Source of the DNA: Rubritepida sp.
GTDB taxonomy: Bacteria > Pseudomonadota > Alphaproteobacteria > Acetobacterales > Acetobacteraceae
Direction: 5' to 3'
Assembly: GCA_007129145.1 (NCBI GenBank)
Contig: SKWC01000183.1
Location: 1 to 7,033 of the forward strand
DNA length: 7,033 bases
Shown here: piece by piece, positions 1 to 6,400 of the stretch
How positions within the stretch are numbered: position 1 is the stretch's first letter
How the letters are laid out: every line of letters begins with the position of its first letter
Position numbers and translations under genes: made by a program
Notes under the pieces: model-generated
The model's input: the letters and a program-made list of their open reading frames with translations, nothing else
The model's database searches: none
Told to the model about the DNA's origin: nothing

Positions 1-257
1 CCCTTCACCACATCGCTGTTCGCGACCTCGGCATGGCGGGTCAGCGCGCCGATGACGATGGCGTCGCCCTCGCGGCGAATGCCGCGCATCTCGGGGATGC
101 CCGAAAGGTCCACCAGCGAGGTGGGCTTGTTCAGTCGGTGCTTCAGCGCGGGGATCAGTGTGTGGCCGCCCGAGACAGCCTTGGCGTCCGGATCGGCGGC
201 CAGCAGCTTCACCGCATCCGCGACCGAGGCCGGCTTGTGATACTCGAAATCATACAT
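1..257 (-). CDS. coxM: FAD-binding medium subunit of a CODH-family molybdenum hydroxylase (CoxM-like), C-terminus outside window
   Basis: This is the N-terminal 85 codons of the flavoprotein subunit that takes electrons from the iron-sulfur subunit and passes them to an acceptor via FAD. The start ATG lies at 257-255 and reads MYDFEYHKPASVADAVKLL, the typical opening of this family. Residues 29-33 (SGGHT) followed by LIP form the first FAD-pyrophosphate binding motif of CoxM/vanillyl-alcohol-oxidase-type flavoproteins. After that come a DLSGIPEMRGI stretch and an IGALTRHAEV segment, both typical. The family is usually about 260-290 residues, so roughly two thirds of the protein lies beyond position 1. 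The gene starts 14 bases after the coxL stop, and a GAGGG-like ribosome binding site overlaps that stop, so it is the third gene of the S-L-M operon. The family assignment is strong. The substrate depends on CoxL and is not known. Confidence 0.9.
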   Translation of the reverse strand, partial: MYDFEYHKPASVADAVKLLAADPDAKAVSGGHTLIPALKHRLNKPTSLVDLSGIPEMRGIRREGDAIVIGALTRHAEVANSDVVK

Positions 258-271
258 CGCAGCGGTTTCCC

Positions 272-2641
272 TCAGCTTTTCCCGTGAATGATGGACCAGA
301 TCTTCTGCGGTGTCGCGGGCATCTCGACATGGTTCACGCCGAAGTCGCGCAGCGCGTCCACCACCGCATTGATGACCGCGGGCGGCGAGCCGATGGCCCC
401 CACCTCGCCGCAGCCCTTCACGCCCAGCGGGTTGTGGGTGCACAGCGTGGCGTGGGTGGCCACGCTGACCGGGGCCAGGTCGTCGGCGCGGGGCATGGTG
501 TAGTCCATCATGGAGCCGGACAGCAGTTGGCCATCCTCCCCATAGACGCAAGCCTCCAGCAGCGCCTGGCCCACGCCCTGCGCCACGCCGCCCTGCACCT
601 GGCCCTCCACGATCATGGGGTTGATCACCCGCCCCACGTCATCCACCGCGGTGAAGTTGACCAGGGAGACCACGCCCGTCTCGGGCTCGATCTCGACCTC
701 CGCGATGTGGCAGCCGCCCGGATAGGTGAAGTTCTTCGGGTCGTAGAAGGCAGTCTCCTCCAGCCCGGGCTCGATTTCATCGATGGGGTAGTTGTGCGGC
801 ACATAGGCCGCGAGGCTGATCTCGGTCAGCGACTTCGACTTGTCGGTGCCAGCCACGCGGAAGGTGCCGCGCTCGAACTCCACGTCCTCGACGCTGGCTT
901 CCATCAAATGCGCGGCGATGCGCCTGCCCTTGGCGATGATCTTGTCCATCGCCTTGTCCATCGCGCTGCCGCCCACCGCGAGGCTGCGGCTGCCATAGGT
1001 GCCCATGCCGAAGGGCACCTTGTTGGTGTCGCCATGCACGATGTCCACCTGGGCGATGGGCACGCCCAGCTTGTCCGCCACCAGCTGGGCGAAGGTCGTC
1101 TCATGGCCCTGGCCGTGGCTGTGCGCGCCGGTCAGCACGGTCACGCTGCCGGTGGGGTGCACGCGGATGGTGCCGACTTCATAGAGACCCGCCCGCGCGC
1201 CCAGGCTGCCCACCACCGCCGAGGGCGCGATGCCGCAGGCCTCCAGGTAGGTGGAGATGCCGATGCCGCGCAGCCTGCCGCGCGCCATGGCCTCGGCGCG
1301 GCGTTCTTCGAAGCTGTTCCAGCCCGAGGTCTCCAGCGCCTGCTCCAGCGTCGAGAAATAGTCGCCGCTGTCGTATTGGAGCGCGACGGGTGTCTGGTAG
1401 GGAAAGGCGTCGGTGGGGATGAAGTTGCGCCGGCGCAGTTCCAGCTTGTCGAAGCCGGTCTGCCTGGCCGCCACATCCACCAGCCGCTCCAGCAGGAAGG
1501 TCGCCTCCGGCCGGCCGGCACCGCGATAGGCGTCCACCGGGACGGTGTTGGTGAAGACGGCCTTCACCTCGGCATGGATGGCCGGCGTGCCATACACCCC
1601 GGCCAGCAGGGTCGCGTAGAGGTAGGTCGGAACACACGGGGCAAAGGTGGACAGATAGGCGCCCATGTTCGCCTGGGTCTGCACGCGCAGCGCGAGGAAC
1701 TTCCCCTCCGCATCCAGCGCCAGTTCGGCGCGGCTGACATGGTCACGCCCATGCGCGTCGGACATGAAGGATTCCGCGCGGTCGGCCGTCCATTTCACCG
1801 GGCGGCCCAGCTTCGCCGCCGCCCAGGTGACGATGGCCTCCTCGGCGTAGTGGTAGATCTTGGAGCCAAAGCCGCCGCCCACATCGGGGGCCACGACGCG
1901 CAGCTTCGATTCCGGGATGTTCAGCACGAAGGCGCCCATCAGCAGCCGGATCACATGCGGGTTCTGGCTGGTGGTGTAGAGGGTGTGCTCGCCCGAGGTG
2001 GTGTCGTAGTCGCCCAGTGCGGCGCGGGGTTCCATCGCATTGGGCACGAGGCGGTTGTTCGTGGTCTCGAACACCACGCGATGCGCGGCGCGGGCGAAGG
2101 CGGCGTCCACCGCCGCGGCATCGCCGATCTCCCAATCGTAGCAGAGGTTGGAGGGCAGGTCGTCATGCACCGCCGGCGCGCCGGGCGCCTGGGCGGCGGC
2201 CAGGCTGGCGGCAACGGGCAGCACCTCATAGTCCACCGCGATGGCCTCGGCGGCGTCGCGCGCCTGGTCGCGGGTCTCGGCCACCACCACCGCCACCGGG
2301 TCGCCCACATGGCGCACCTTGCCCTCGGCCAGGACCGGGTGCTTCGGCTCCGCCATGGGCGTGCCGTCCTTGTTGTGGATCTGCCAGCCGCAGGGGATGC
2401 CGCCGATCGCCGTGAGGTCCGCGCTGGTGTAGATCGCCACCACGCCGGGCATGGCGGCGGCGGCGGCGGTGTCCACCGCACGCAGGCGCGCATGGGCGTG
2501 CGGGCTGCGCAGGATGAAGGCATGCGCCTGGCCGGGGCGGTTGATGTCGTCGGTGTATTGCCCGCGGCCCGAGAGGAAGCGCAGGTCCTCCTTGCGCCTC
2601 ACGCTGGCGCCGATGCCCTCGAAGGGGGTCACGACGTTCAT
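272..2641 (-). CDS. coxL: Form II CoxL-like molybdopterin-binding large subunit of a molybdenum hydroxylase
   Basis: This is the catalytic subunit (789 aa, full family length) of a xanthine oxidase/CO dehydrogenase-family enzyme, which holds the Mo-molybdopterin cytosine dinucleotide cofactor in the cytoplasm. The N-terminal aldehyde-oxidase a/b hammerhead domain covers about residues 15-145 (GASVRRKEDLRFLSGRGQY opens it). The cofactor-binding domains follow, with GGGFGSK at 255-261, AYRGAGR at 371-377, HGQGHETTFAQ at 509-519, GTYGSRS at 548-554 and the C-terminal GVKGCGEVGAIG at 740-751. E746 of that last motif corresponds to the conserved catalytic glutamate. AYRGAGR marks the form II branch; true form I CO dehydrogenases carry AYxCSFR with a Cu-binding cysteine, which is absent here. 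The actual substrate is therefore open (aldehyde, N-heterocycle or CO). The start ATG at 2641-2639 is supported by an AAGGA ribosome binding site seven bases upstream. The upstream coxS gene is 136 bases away, with a hairpin between. Confidence 0.93.
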   Translation of the reverse strand: MNVVTPFEGIGASVRRKEDLRFLSGRGQYTDDINRPGQAHAFILRSPHAHARLRAVDTAAAAAMPGVVAIYTSADLTAIGGIPCGWQIHNKDGTPMAEPKHPVLAEGKVRHVGDPVAVVVAETRDQARDAAEAIAVDYEVLPVAASLAAAQAPGAPAVHDDLPSNLCYDWEIGDAAAVDAAFARAAHRVVFETTNNRLVPNAMEPRAALGDYDTTSGEHTLYTTSQNPHVIRLLMGAFVLNIPESKLRVVAPDVGGGFGSKIYHYAEEAIVTWAAAKLGRPVKWTADRAESFMSDAHGRDHVSRAELALDAEGKFLALRVQTQANMGAYLSTFAPCVPTYLYATLLAGVYGTPAIHAEVKAVFTNTVPVDAYRGAGRPEATFLLERLVDVAARQTGFDKLELRRRNFIPTDAFPYQTPVALQYDSGDYFSTLEQALETSGWNSFEERRAEAMARGRLRGIGISTYLEACGIAPSAVVGSLGARAGLYEVGTIRVHPTGSVTVLTGAHSHGQGHETTFAQLVADKLGVPIAQVDIVHGDTNKVPFGMGTYGSRSLAVGGSAMDKAMDKIIAKGRRIAAHLMEASVEDVEFERGTFRVAGTDKSKSLTEISLAAYVPHNYPIDEIEPGLEETAFYDPKNFTYPGGCHIAEVEIEPETGVVSLVNFTAVDDVGRVINPMIVEGQVQGGVAQGVGQALLEACVYGEDGQLLSGSMMDYTMPRADDLAPVSVATHATLCTHNPLGVKGCGEVGAIGSPPAVINAVVDALRDFGVNHVEMPATPQKIWSIIHGKS

Positions 2642-2648
2642 TGGACGT

Positions 2649-2654
2649 TCCTTC
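2649..2654 (-). promoter_or_regulatory. Ribosome binding site of coxL
   Basis: On the minus strand GAAGGA is followed by seven bases and then the ATG at 2641-2639. This fixes the coxL start. It sits just downstream of the inverted repeat at 2666-2697, so folding of that hairpin would leave the site single-stranded. Confidence 0.6.
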
Positions 2655-2665
2655 CCATGGGGCCT

Positions 2666-2697
2666 GCCGCCCCGGGCGGGATAGCCCGAGGGGCGGC
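2666..2697 (-). repeat. GC-rich inverted repeat (hairpin) in the coxS-coxL gap
   Basis: The arms GCCGCCCC (2666-2673) and GGGGCGGC (2690-2697) are exact reverse complements. Inside them GGGC (2674-2677) pairs with GCCC (2684-2687), leaving a six-base loop and a two-base bulge (2688-2689). The total is 12 pairs, all G-C. No T tract follows on the minus strand, so it does not look like a classical terminator. An intercistronic stabilising or attenuating hairpin that sets the coxS:coxL ratio is a reasonable guess. Confidence 0.55.
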
Positions 2698-2714
2698 GGG
2701 GGCGCCCTCACCTG

Positions 2715-2728
2715 CCCGGAATTCCGGG
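2715..2728. repeat. 14-bp perfect palindrome in the coxS-coxL gap
   Basis: CCCGGAATTCCGGG is a perfect palindrome with an AT core, in the 136-base gap between coxS and coxL. It could be a dimeric regulator site or chance in GC-rich DNA. There is no second copy in the window that I noticed. Confidence 0.35.
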
Positions 2729-2777
2729 GCCGCCACGGCTTGTGCCGCCGGGTGCAGCCCCGCCCGGGAAGCCCGTG

Positions 2778-3281
<504 letters not shown>

Positions 3282-3287
3282 TTCCAG

Positions 3288-3295
3288 CCCTCCCT
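3288..3295 (-). promoter_or_regulatory. Ribosome binding site of coxS
   Basis: Minus-strand AGGGAGGG with a six-base spacer to the ATG at 3281-3279. It decides the start in a frame that stays open for about 96 more codons upstream. Confidence 0.7.
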
Positions 3296-3321
3296 GCGTT
3301 CCAGTTCTGATACGGAAGGTC

Positions 3322-3367
3322 GCCAATAGGGCGGGGGCCGTCAAGCGCCCGCCCCCGCCCCATTGGC
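3322..3367 (-). terminator. Long hairpin between the SnoaL-like gene and coxS; possible terminator
   Basis: GCCAAT (3322-3327) pairs with ATTGGC (3362-3367). After one mismatch (A3328/C3361), GGGCGGGGGC (3329-3338) pairs with GCCCCCGCCC (3351-3360). That gives 16 pairs around a 12-base loop. It begins 13 bases past the stop of the SnoaL-like gene and ends about 40 bases before coxS. There is no clear T run after it, so factor-independent termination is uncertain. It may instead be an attenuator or leader structure for the cox operon. Confidence 0.5.
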
Positions 3368-3379
3368 CTACCCAGCCGC

Positions 3380-3727
3380 CTAATAGAAAAAGCGTTCCTC
3401 GATGATGGCCCCATCCGCCACGGTGTAAAGCCCGACCTCGGTCATGGCCGTGCGCGCGCCGTCCGCCTTGCTGGTGACGTCGATGGTGAAGCGCAGGGCG
3501 AACTGGTTCCCGTGCACGAAGGGCCCCTCGGCGGTGAAGCCGTGCACCTCGTGGTTGGCCATCCACCATTCGCCCTTGGCGTCCACCGCCGCGCGGCCCT
3601 CGCAGCGGGCCATGGGGCCGTCCATCGCCTCCAGGCTGACCACGCCCTCCGACCAGAAGCGGCGCTCCTCCCCGCGGCCCTCGCGCAGGGCGGCGGTGAA
3701 GGCCTCGGCGATCTCGCGCGGGGTCAT
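3380..3727 (-). CDS. SnoaL-like / NTF2-fold protein of unknown function
   Basis: A small (115 aa) protein of the SnoaL-like, NTF2-fold type. The pattern is an N-terminal helix (TPREIAEAFTAALREG), a WSEGVVSLEAMDGPMARCEG strand region, WW at 54-55, a strand with QFALRFTIDVTSK at about 75-87, and an end of EVGLYTVADGAIIEERFFY. This fits the cone-shaped alpha+beta fold used by small isomerases, cyclases and dehydratases, but no catalytic set can be assigned and the substrate is unknown. The frame is open to an ATG at 3802-3800. I prefer the ATG at 3727-3725 because an AGGAG site lies nine bases before it and the extra residues look like translated non-coding DNA. It lies between the isochorismatase-like gene and the cox operon on the same strand. 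A long hairpin follows its stop, so it may be transcribed separately from cox. Confidence 0.82.
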   Translation of the reverse strand: MTPREIAEAFTAALREGRGEERRFWSEGVVSLEAMDGPMARCEGRAAVDAKGEWWMANHEVHGFTAEGPFVHGNQFALRFTIDVTSKADGARTAMTEVGLYTVADGAIIEERFFY

Positions 3728-3736
3728 GGCTGGCGG

Positions 3737-3741
3737 CTCCT
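3737..3741 (-). promoter_or_regulatory. Ribosome binding site of the SnoaL-like gene
   Basis: AGGAG on the minus strand, nine bases before the ATG at 3727-3725. It supports the shorter, 115-aa form of the protein. Confidence 0.6.
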
Positions 3742-3790
3742 GGCTGGCCTGGGGGAGGCTAACGCCGCCTGCGGCCGCCCGGCAACGGGA

Positions 3791-3832
3791 ATCGCGGCGC
3801 ATCGCGGCGATGTCTCACGGCCGTCACGGCAG
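3791..3832. repeat. Two adjacent short tandem duplications upstream of the SnoaL-like gene
   Basis: ATCGCGGCG occurs at 3791-3799 and again at 3801-3809 (period 10). Just after it TCACGGC occurs at 3815-3821 and 3824-3830 (period 9). Both lie in, or at the edge of, the 107-base gap between the isochorismatase-like gene and the SnoaL-like gene. They could be regulator half-sites on one face of the helix, or slippage products in GC-rich DNA. I see nothing else in this gap. Confidence 0.3.
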
Positions 3833-3834
3833 GC

Positions 3835-4533
3835 TCAGCCCGGCAGGAAGCCCAGCAGTTCCTCGGCCGACATCACCTCGCAATAGATGCGGTTCAGGAT
3901 GCGCAGCTCCTGCTCGTGCAGCTCCTGGCTGCCGGCCGCGCAGGCATCCTCGACCAGGATCACGTCGAAGCTCTCATCGGCCAGCGAGCGCACGGTGGAA
4001 CTGACGCACTGGTCGGTGAAGATGCCCGTCGCGACCACATGGGTCACGCCCATGTTCTGCAGCACGAGGCGCAGGTTCGTGCCGGTCAGCGCGGAATCGG
4101 TCGTCTTGGTCACCTGCACCTCGTCCGCCCGCGGGGCGAGTTCCGGCACCACCTGCGACGCCCATTCGTCCTTCGGCAGCAGCAGATCGTTCCAGCCGGG
4201 CTTGCGCTGGCTGAGCGAGCGGTCCCGGCCATCGGGCAGCAGGGCGGCGATGCGGGCGAAGACCACGGGGCTGCCGCCGGCGCGGAAGCGTTCGATCAGC
4301 CGCGCGATGGTGGGGATGACGGTGCCGCGCATGCGCTCATGGAAGGGCGTCCAGCGGTGCCAGCGCGCCAGCGCCTCGCCCTGCAGCGTCGCGGGGTCGG
4401 GGCGGTCGAGATAGGTGTTCTGCACATCGATCACGAGCAGCGCGACGCACCCCGGCAGCAGCACGGGGTCGGGGGCCTCGGGCGCGCCCTCATAGTAGAA
4501 GGAGCGCCAGGCGGTCTTCCAGCCTTGGGTCAT
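3835..4533 (-). CDS. Isochorismatase-family cysteine hydrolase
   Basis: A 232-aa cytoplasmic hydrolase of the isochorismatase-like fold. The catalytic triad is visible: D36 in ALLVIDVQNTYL, K143 in VTKTTDSALTGTNL, and the nucleophile C176 in GIFTDQCVSSTVRSLAD. ATGI before the cysteine segment and the VILVEDACAA strand are also typical. Members hydrolyse amides such as N-carbamoyl compounds, ureidoacrylate, maleamate, biuret or nicotinamide, as well as isochorismate. Nothing here picks one. The frame is open to an ATG at 4722-4720, but that extension reads as Pro/Arg-rich low-quality sequence and runs over the divergent promoter region. I chose the ATG at 4533-4531 (MTQGWKTAWRSFYYEG). No Shine-Dalgarno is visible before it, and the true start could differ slightly. 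It is divergent from the metallopeptidase gene and heads the minus-strand group that leads into SnoaL and cox. Confidence 0.88.
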   Translation of the reverse strand: MTQGWKTAWRSFYYEGAPEAPDPVLLPGCVALLVIDVQNTYLDRPDPATLQGEALARWHRWTPFHERMRGTVIPTIARLIERFRAGGSPVVFARIAALLPDGRDRSLSQRKPGWNDLLLPKDEWASQVVPELAPRADEVQVTKTTDSALTGTNLRLVLQNMGVTHVVATGIFTDQCVSSTVRSLADESFDVILVEDACAAGSQELHEQELRILNRIYCEVMSAEELLGFLPG

Positions 4534-4598
4534 GGCGGGGAGCGTAGCGCCGGCGGGGCCGCATGTCTGCCGGGGCCGGCCCGGTGCGCCATGGGTGC

Positions 4599-4628
4599 AT
4601 TTTCGCCGTTGCTGCGGCAGCCGCTCAA
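4599..4628 (-). promoter_or_regulatory. Possible promoter for the isochorismatase-like gene
   Basis: On the minus strand TTGAGC (4628-4623) is followed, after 18 bases, by GAAAAT (4604-4599). Each hexamer has four matches to the sigma-70 consensus. It lies about 65 bases before the ATG at 4533, in the AT-richest part of the divergent gap. Predicted by eye only. Confidence 0.3.
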
Positions 4629-4637
4629 ACCTATCGT
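4609..4637 (+). promoter_or_regulatory. Possible promoter for the M35-like metallopeptidase gene
   Basis: TTGCTG (4609-4614) and TATCGT (4632-4637) are spaced by 17 bases. That would start transcription about 55-60 bases before the ATG at 4702. The -10 matches the consensus at four positions, the -35 only at TTG. It overlaps the candidate minus-strand promoter, so the two genes may compete for polymerase. Confidence 0.3.
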
Positions 4638-4690
4638 TCACCTTCGATGGCCGGCACGCCCCGCCATCCGGCCATGGGGGCCGAGGCGGC

Positions 4691-4696
4691 GGGAGG
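4691..4696 (+). promoter_or_regulatory. Ribosome binding site of the M35-like metallopeptidase gene
   Basis: GGGAGG ends five bases before the ATG at 4702-4704. Another ATG at 4698-4700 is out of frame. The reading frame continues upstream across the isochorismatase gene, so this site is the main reason for the chosen start. Confidence 0.55.
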
Positions 4697-4701
4697 CATG
4701 G

Positions 4702-5364
4702 ATGACGACGCGGTTCAAGCATGAACGGTCAACCGAGGTCGGCGGCACGACACTTCAGGTCAAGATCAGGCATTCGGGCCACCGAACCCAGATCACCGAC
4801 AAGCTCGGCGGCGAACTGGGCAAGGCGCGCGAGTTGCTGCAGGTGACGCTGGCCCAGCTCAACGGCCCGAAGCTCGGCTCGGCCTGCAAGCGTTTCTGTG
4901 CCCGCTACTTCCTGACGCCGGCGACGGGCCCCTCCCCGGCTGATCTCGACAAGATCAAGAACGTCCTGCTGCTGACCGCCAACGGGCTGAATGCGGATAT
5001 GACGGTGAAGGTGGGCCTCAATGTCGGCAGAAACGACAAGGATGTGCACGGTTCGGTCAGGCAGCGCGGCGGGGCGCCGACAAAGCCCTATCACACCGAG
5101 ATCATTGACCTGGACGACGGGGAGACCTGGCGCACCGGCGCGATCCGGATGGACCAGACGACGCTGTTGACCGGCGGGCGCTTGGCCGTCGTCACCCTGA
5201 TCCATGAGGGGACGCATAAATTCGCCGGTACCAATGACTACTGCTATTTCAAGGATGATGCCCTCACACCCAACGGCGTGTTCACCGACAAGAACGAGGC
5301 GCTGAAGAACGCCGACAGCTACGCCTGGTTCGCCTACAAGATGGGCAACACCTACCGCACCTGA
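4702..5364 (+). CDS. Aspzincin (M35 / lysine-specific metallo-endopeptidase-like) zinc peptidase
   Basis: A 220-aa putative zinc endopeptidase. Near the C-terminus VVTLIHEGTHKFAGTNDYCYF contains HExxH (H168, E169, H172) followed by GTND, with D179 as third zinc ligand. HExxH plus GTxxD-type Asp is the hallmark of the aspzincins (deuterolysin and Lys-MEP families). NADSYAWFAYKM (203-214) matches the conserved segment after the active site. No signal peptide or membrane helix is visible: the N-terminus is charged (MTTRFKHERSTEVGG). Well-known aspzincins are secreted with pre-pro regions, so cytoplasmic action or export by a specialised route is possible. It has only three cysteines (C62, C66, C181). 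Composition differs from its neighbours: by hand count 16 Lys in 220 residues against 2 in 340 for the adjacent CrtB, and about 14% of codons ending in A/T against about 8%, including AGA, CGA, TCA and CTT. This suggests acquisition. It is the only plus-strand gene, divergent from the hydrolase and convergent with crtB. Confidence 0.85.
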   Translation: MTTRFKHERSTEVGGTTLQVKIRHSGHRTQITDKLGGELGKARELLQVTLAQLNGPKLGSACKRFCARYFLTPATGPSPADLDKIKNVLLLTANGLNADMTVKVGLNVGRNDKDVHGSVRQRGGAPTKPYHTEIIDLDDGETWRTGAIRMDQTTLLTGGRLAVVTLIHEGTHKFAGTNDYCYFKDDALTPNGVFTDKNEALKNADSYAWFAYKMGNTYRT

Positions 5365-5377
5365 CCCGCGCCCGGCC

Positions 5378-6400
5378 TCACGGCGCGGCGCGGCGCCGCG
5401 CCTCGAGGTCGGCGAACAGCTCGATCGCCCAGCCGATGCGCTCATCGAGGCTGCGCGCGGCGATCGGCGGCGGCGCGGGGGTGACGGCCTGCACCAGGAA
5501 GGCGTTGGCGGGCAGCGGCGGCTCGGCCCCGCCCTCGACGGAGGCAAGGGCGGGCAGCCGCGCGCGGGCCACCAGCGCCAGCTTGCGCGCGGGCGAGACG
5601 ATGGCGCGGCGGCTCACGCTGTCGAAGCCCTGCCGCGCCACCTCGGCGCCGATCTCGGCATAGATGCGATGCGCGGCGCGGATGGCGGGCCGCGAATCGC
5701 GCGGCAGCATGCCGATGCCCGGCTGGGCGCGCTCATACAGGCGCTGCGCCTCGCCCAGCAGCCGCGCCACCACGAGGCCGAGGCCCGGGGTGAAGCGCGG
5801 ATCGGCCAGGAAGGCGCGCGGGCTGATGCCGGCTTCCTCCAGCCAGTCATGCGGCAGGTAGAGCCGGCCCGCGCGCGCGTCCTCGCCCACGTCGCGGGCG
5901 ATGTTGGTCAGTTGCATCGCCGCACCGAGGTCGGTGGCGCGGGCCAGGGCGGCATGGCTGCGCACGCCCATCAGCAGCGTCATCATGGCACCCACCGTGC
6001 CCGCCACCCGCGCCGCATAGCCGTGCAGCGCGGCGATGTCGGGATAGCGTCGGCCCTCGGCGTCCCAGGCGAAGCCCTCCAGCAGCGCATCGGGCAGGGT
6101 GCGCGGGATATCGTGCAGCCGCACCACGGCGGCGAAGGCGCGGTCGGCCGCGTGGTCCTGCGGCTCGCCGGCATAGGCGGCCTGCAGCCGGTCGCGCATC
6201 AGGGCCAGGCCCTCGCGCGGGTCGGCGGCGTTGTCCACCGCGTCATCGCCCAGCCGGCAGAAAGCGTAGAGGGCGGTGGCGCTGTCGCGCACCCGCCGCG
6301 GCAGCAGCAGGGATGCCGCGTGGAAGCTTTTCGAGCCCACGCGCAGCAGGTCGCGGCAGGCTTCCAGATCCTCGGGGTCGAGGCTTGCGGCGGCGTCCAT
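5378..6400 (-). CDS. crtB: Phytoene synthase (15-cis-phytoene synthase, CrtB)
   Basis: This enzyme condenses two geranylgeranyl diphosphates head to head into phytoene, the first committed step of carotenoid synthesis. The protein is 340 aa, a normal CrtB length. The N-terminus has SKSFHAASLLLPRRVRDSATALYAFCRLGDD. The two Mg/diphosphate-binding Asp motifs are DDAVD (52-56) and DVGED (170-174, within QLTNIARDVGEDARAGRLYLP), both intact. YAFCR and GRLYLP are typical of squalene/phytoene synthases. The start at 6400-6398 overlaps the stop of the bchO-like gene (TGATG), and GGAG lies eight bases ahead, so the two are probably translationally coupled. The stop is 13 bases from the stop of the convergent M35-like gene. 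Squalene-synthase-like HpnC/HpnD is the main alternative. Coupling with a BchO-like gene argues for the carotenoid role. Confidence 0.9.
   Translation of the reverse strand: MDAAASLDPEDLEACRDLLRVGSKSFHAASLLLPRRVRDSATALYAFCRLGDDAVDNAADPREGLALMRDRLQAAYAGEPQDHAADRAFAAVVRLHDIPRTLPDALLEGFAWDAEGRRYPDIAALHGYAARVAGTVGAMMTLLMGVRSHAALARATDLGAAMQLTNIARDVGEDARAGRLYLPHDWLEEAGISPRAFLADPRFTPGLGLVVARLLGEAQRLYERAQPGIGMLPRDSRPAIRAAHRIYAEIGAEVARQGFDSVSRRAIVSPARKLALVARARLPALASVEGGAEPPLPANAFLVQAVTPAPPPIAARSLDERIGWAIELFADLEARRRAAP
5382..5402. terminator. GC hairpin at the convergent M35-crtB junction; possible terminator
   Basis: GGCGCGGC (5382-5389) and GCCGCGCC (5395-5402) form an eight-pair stem with a five-base loop. 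It begins 17 bases after the stop of the M35-like gene and lies within the last codons of crtB (the EARRRAAP end). No T tract follows on the plus strand, so termination is only possible. The same bases code for an Arg/Ala-rich tail, which could produce such symmetry by chance. Confidence 0.3.

Noticed and set aside
2453..2469. GGC trinucleotide run inside coxL
   Set aside because: It simply encodes five consecutive alanines (residues 59-63) in a variable part of the protein; no sign of an unstable repeat or frameshift.
3340..3346. TTGACG on the minus strand in the loop of the cox leader hairpin as a -35 box
   Set aside because: No -10-like hexamer is found 16-18 bases downstream.
3282..3569. 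Upstream extension of coxS to 263 aa
   Set aside because: It overlaps the SnoaL-like gene, and both the family start and a strong ribosome binding site point to 3281.
3728..3802. Upstream extension of the SnoaL-like protein to an ATG at 3802
   Set aside because: The extra residues are Arg/Ala/Pro-rich and cover the tandem repeats, whereas AGGAG lies at the right distance for the ATG at 3727.
3916..4701. Upstream open extension of the metallopeptidase frame across the isochorismatase gene (would give 482 aa)
   Set aside because: The extension is antisense to a gene with an intact catalytic triad, shows no family features, and a ribosome binding site supports the start at 4702.
4729..5547. 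272-codon minus-strand frame opposite the metallopeptidase
   Set aside because: It has no recognisable motif and overlaps both the zinc-site gene and the end of crtB; it is a composition shadow.
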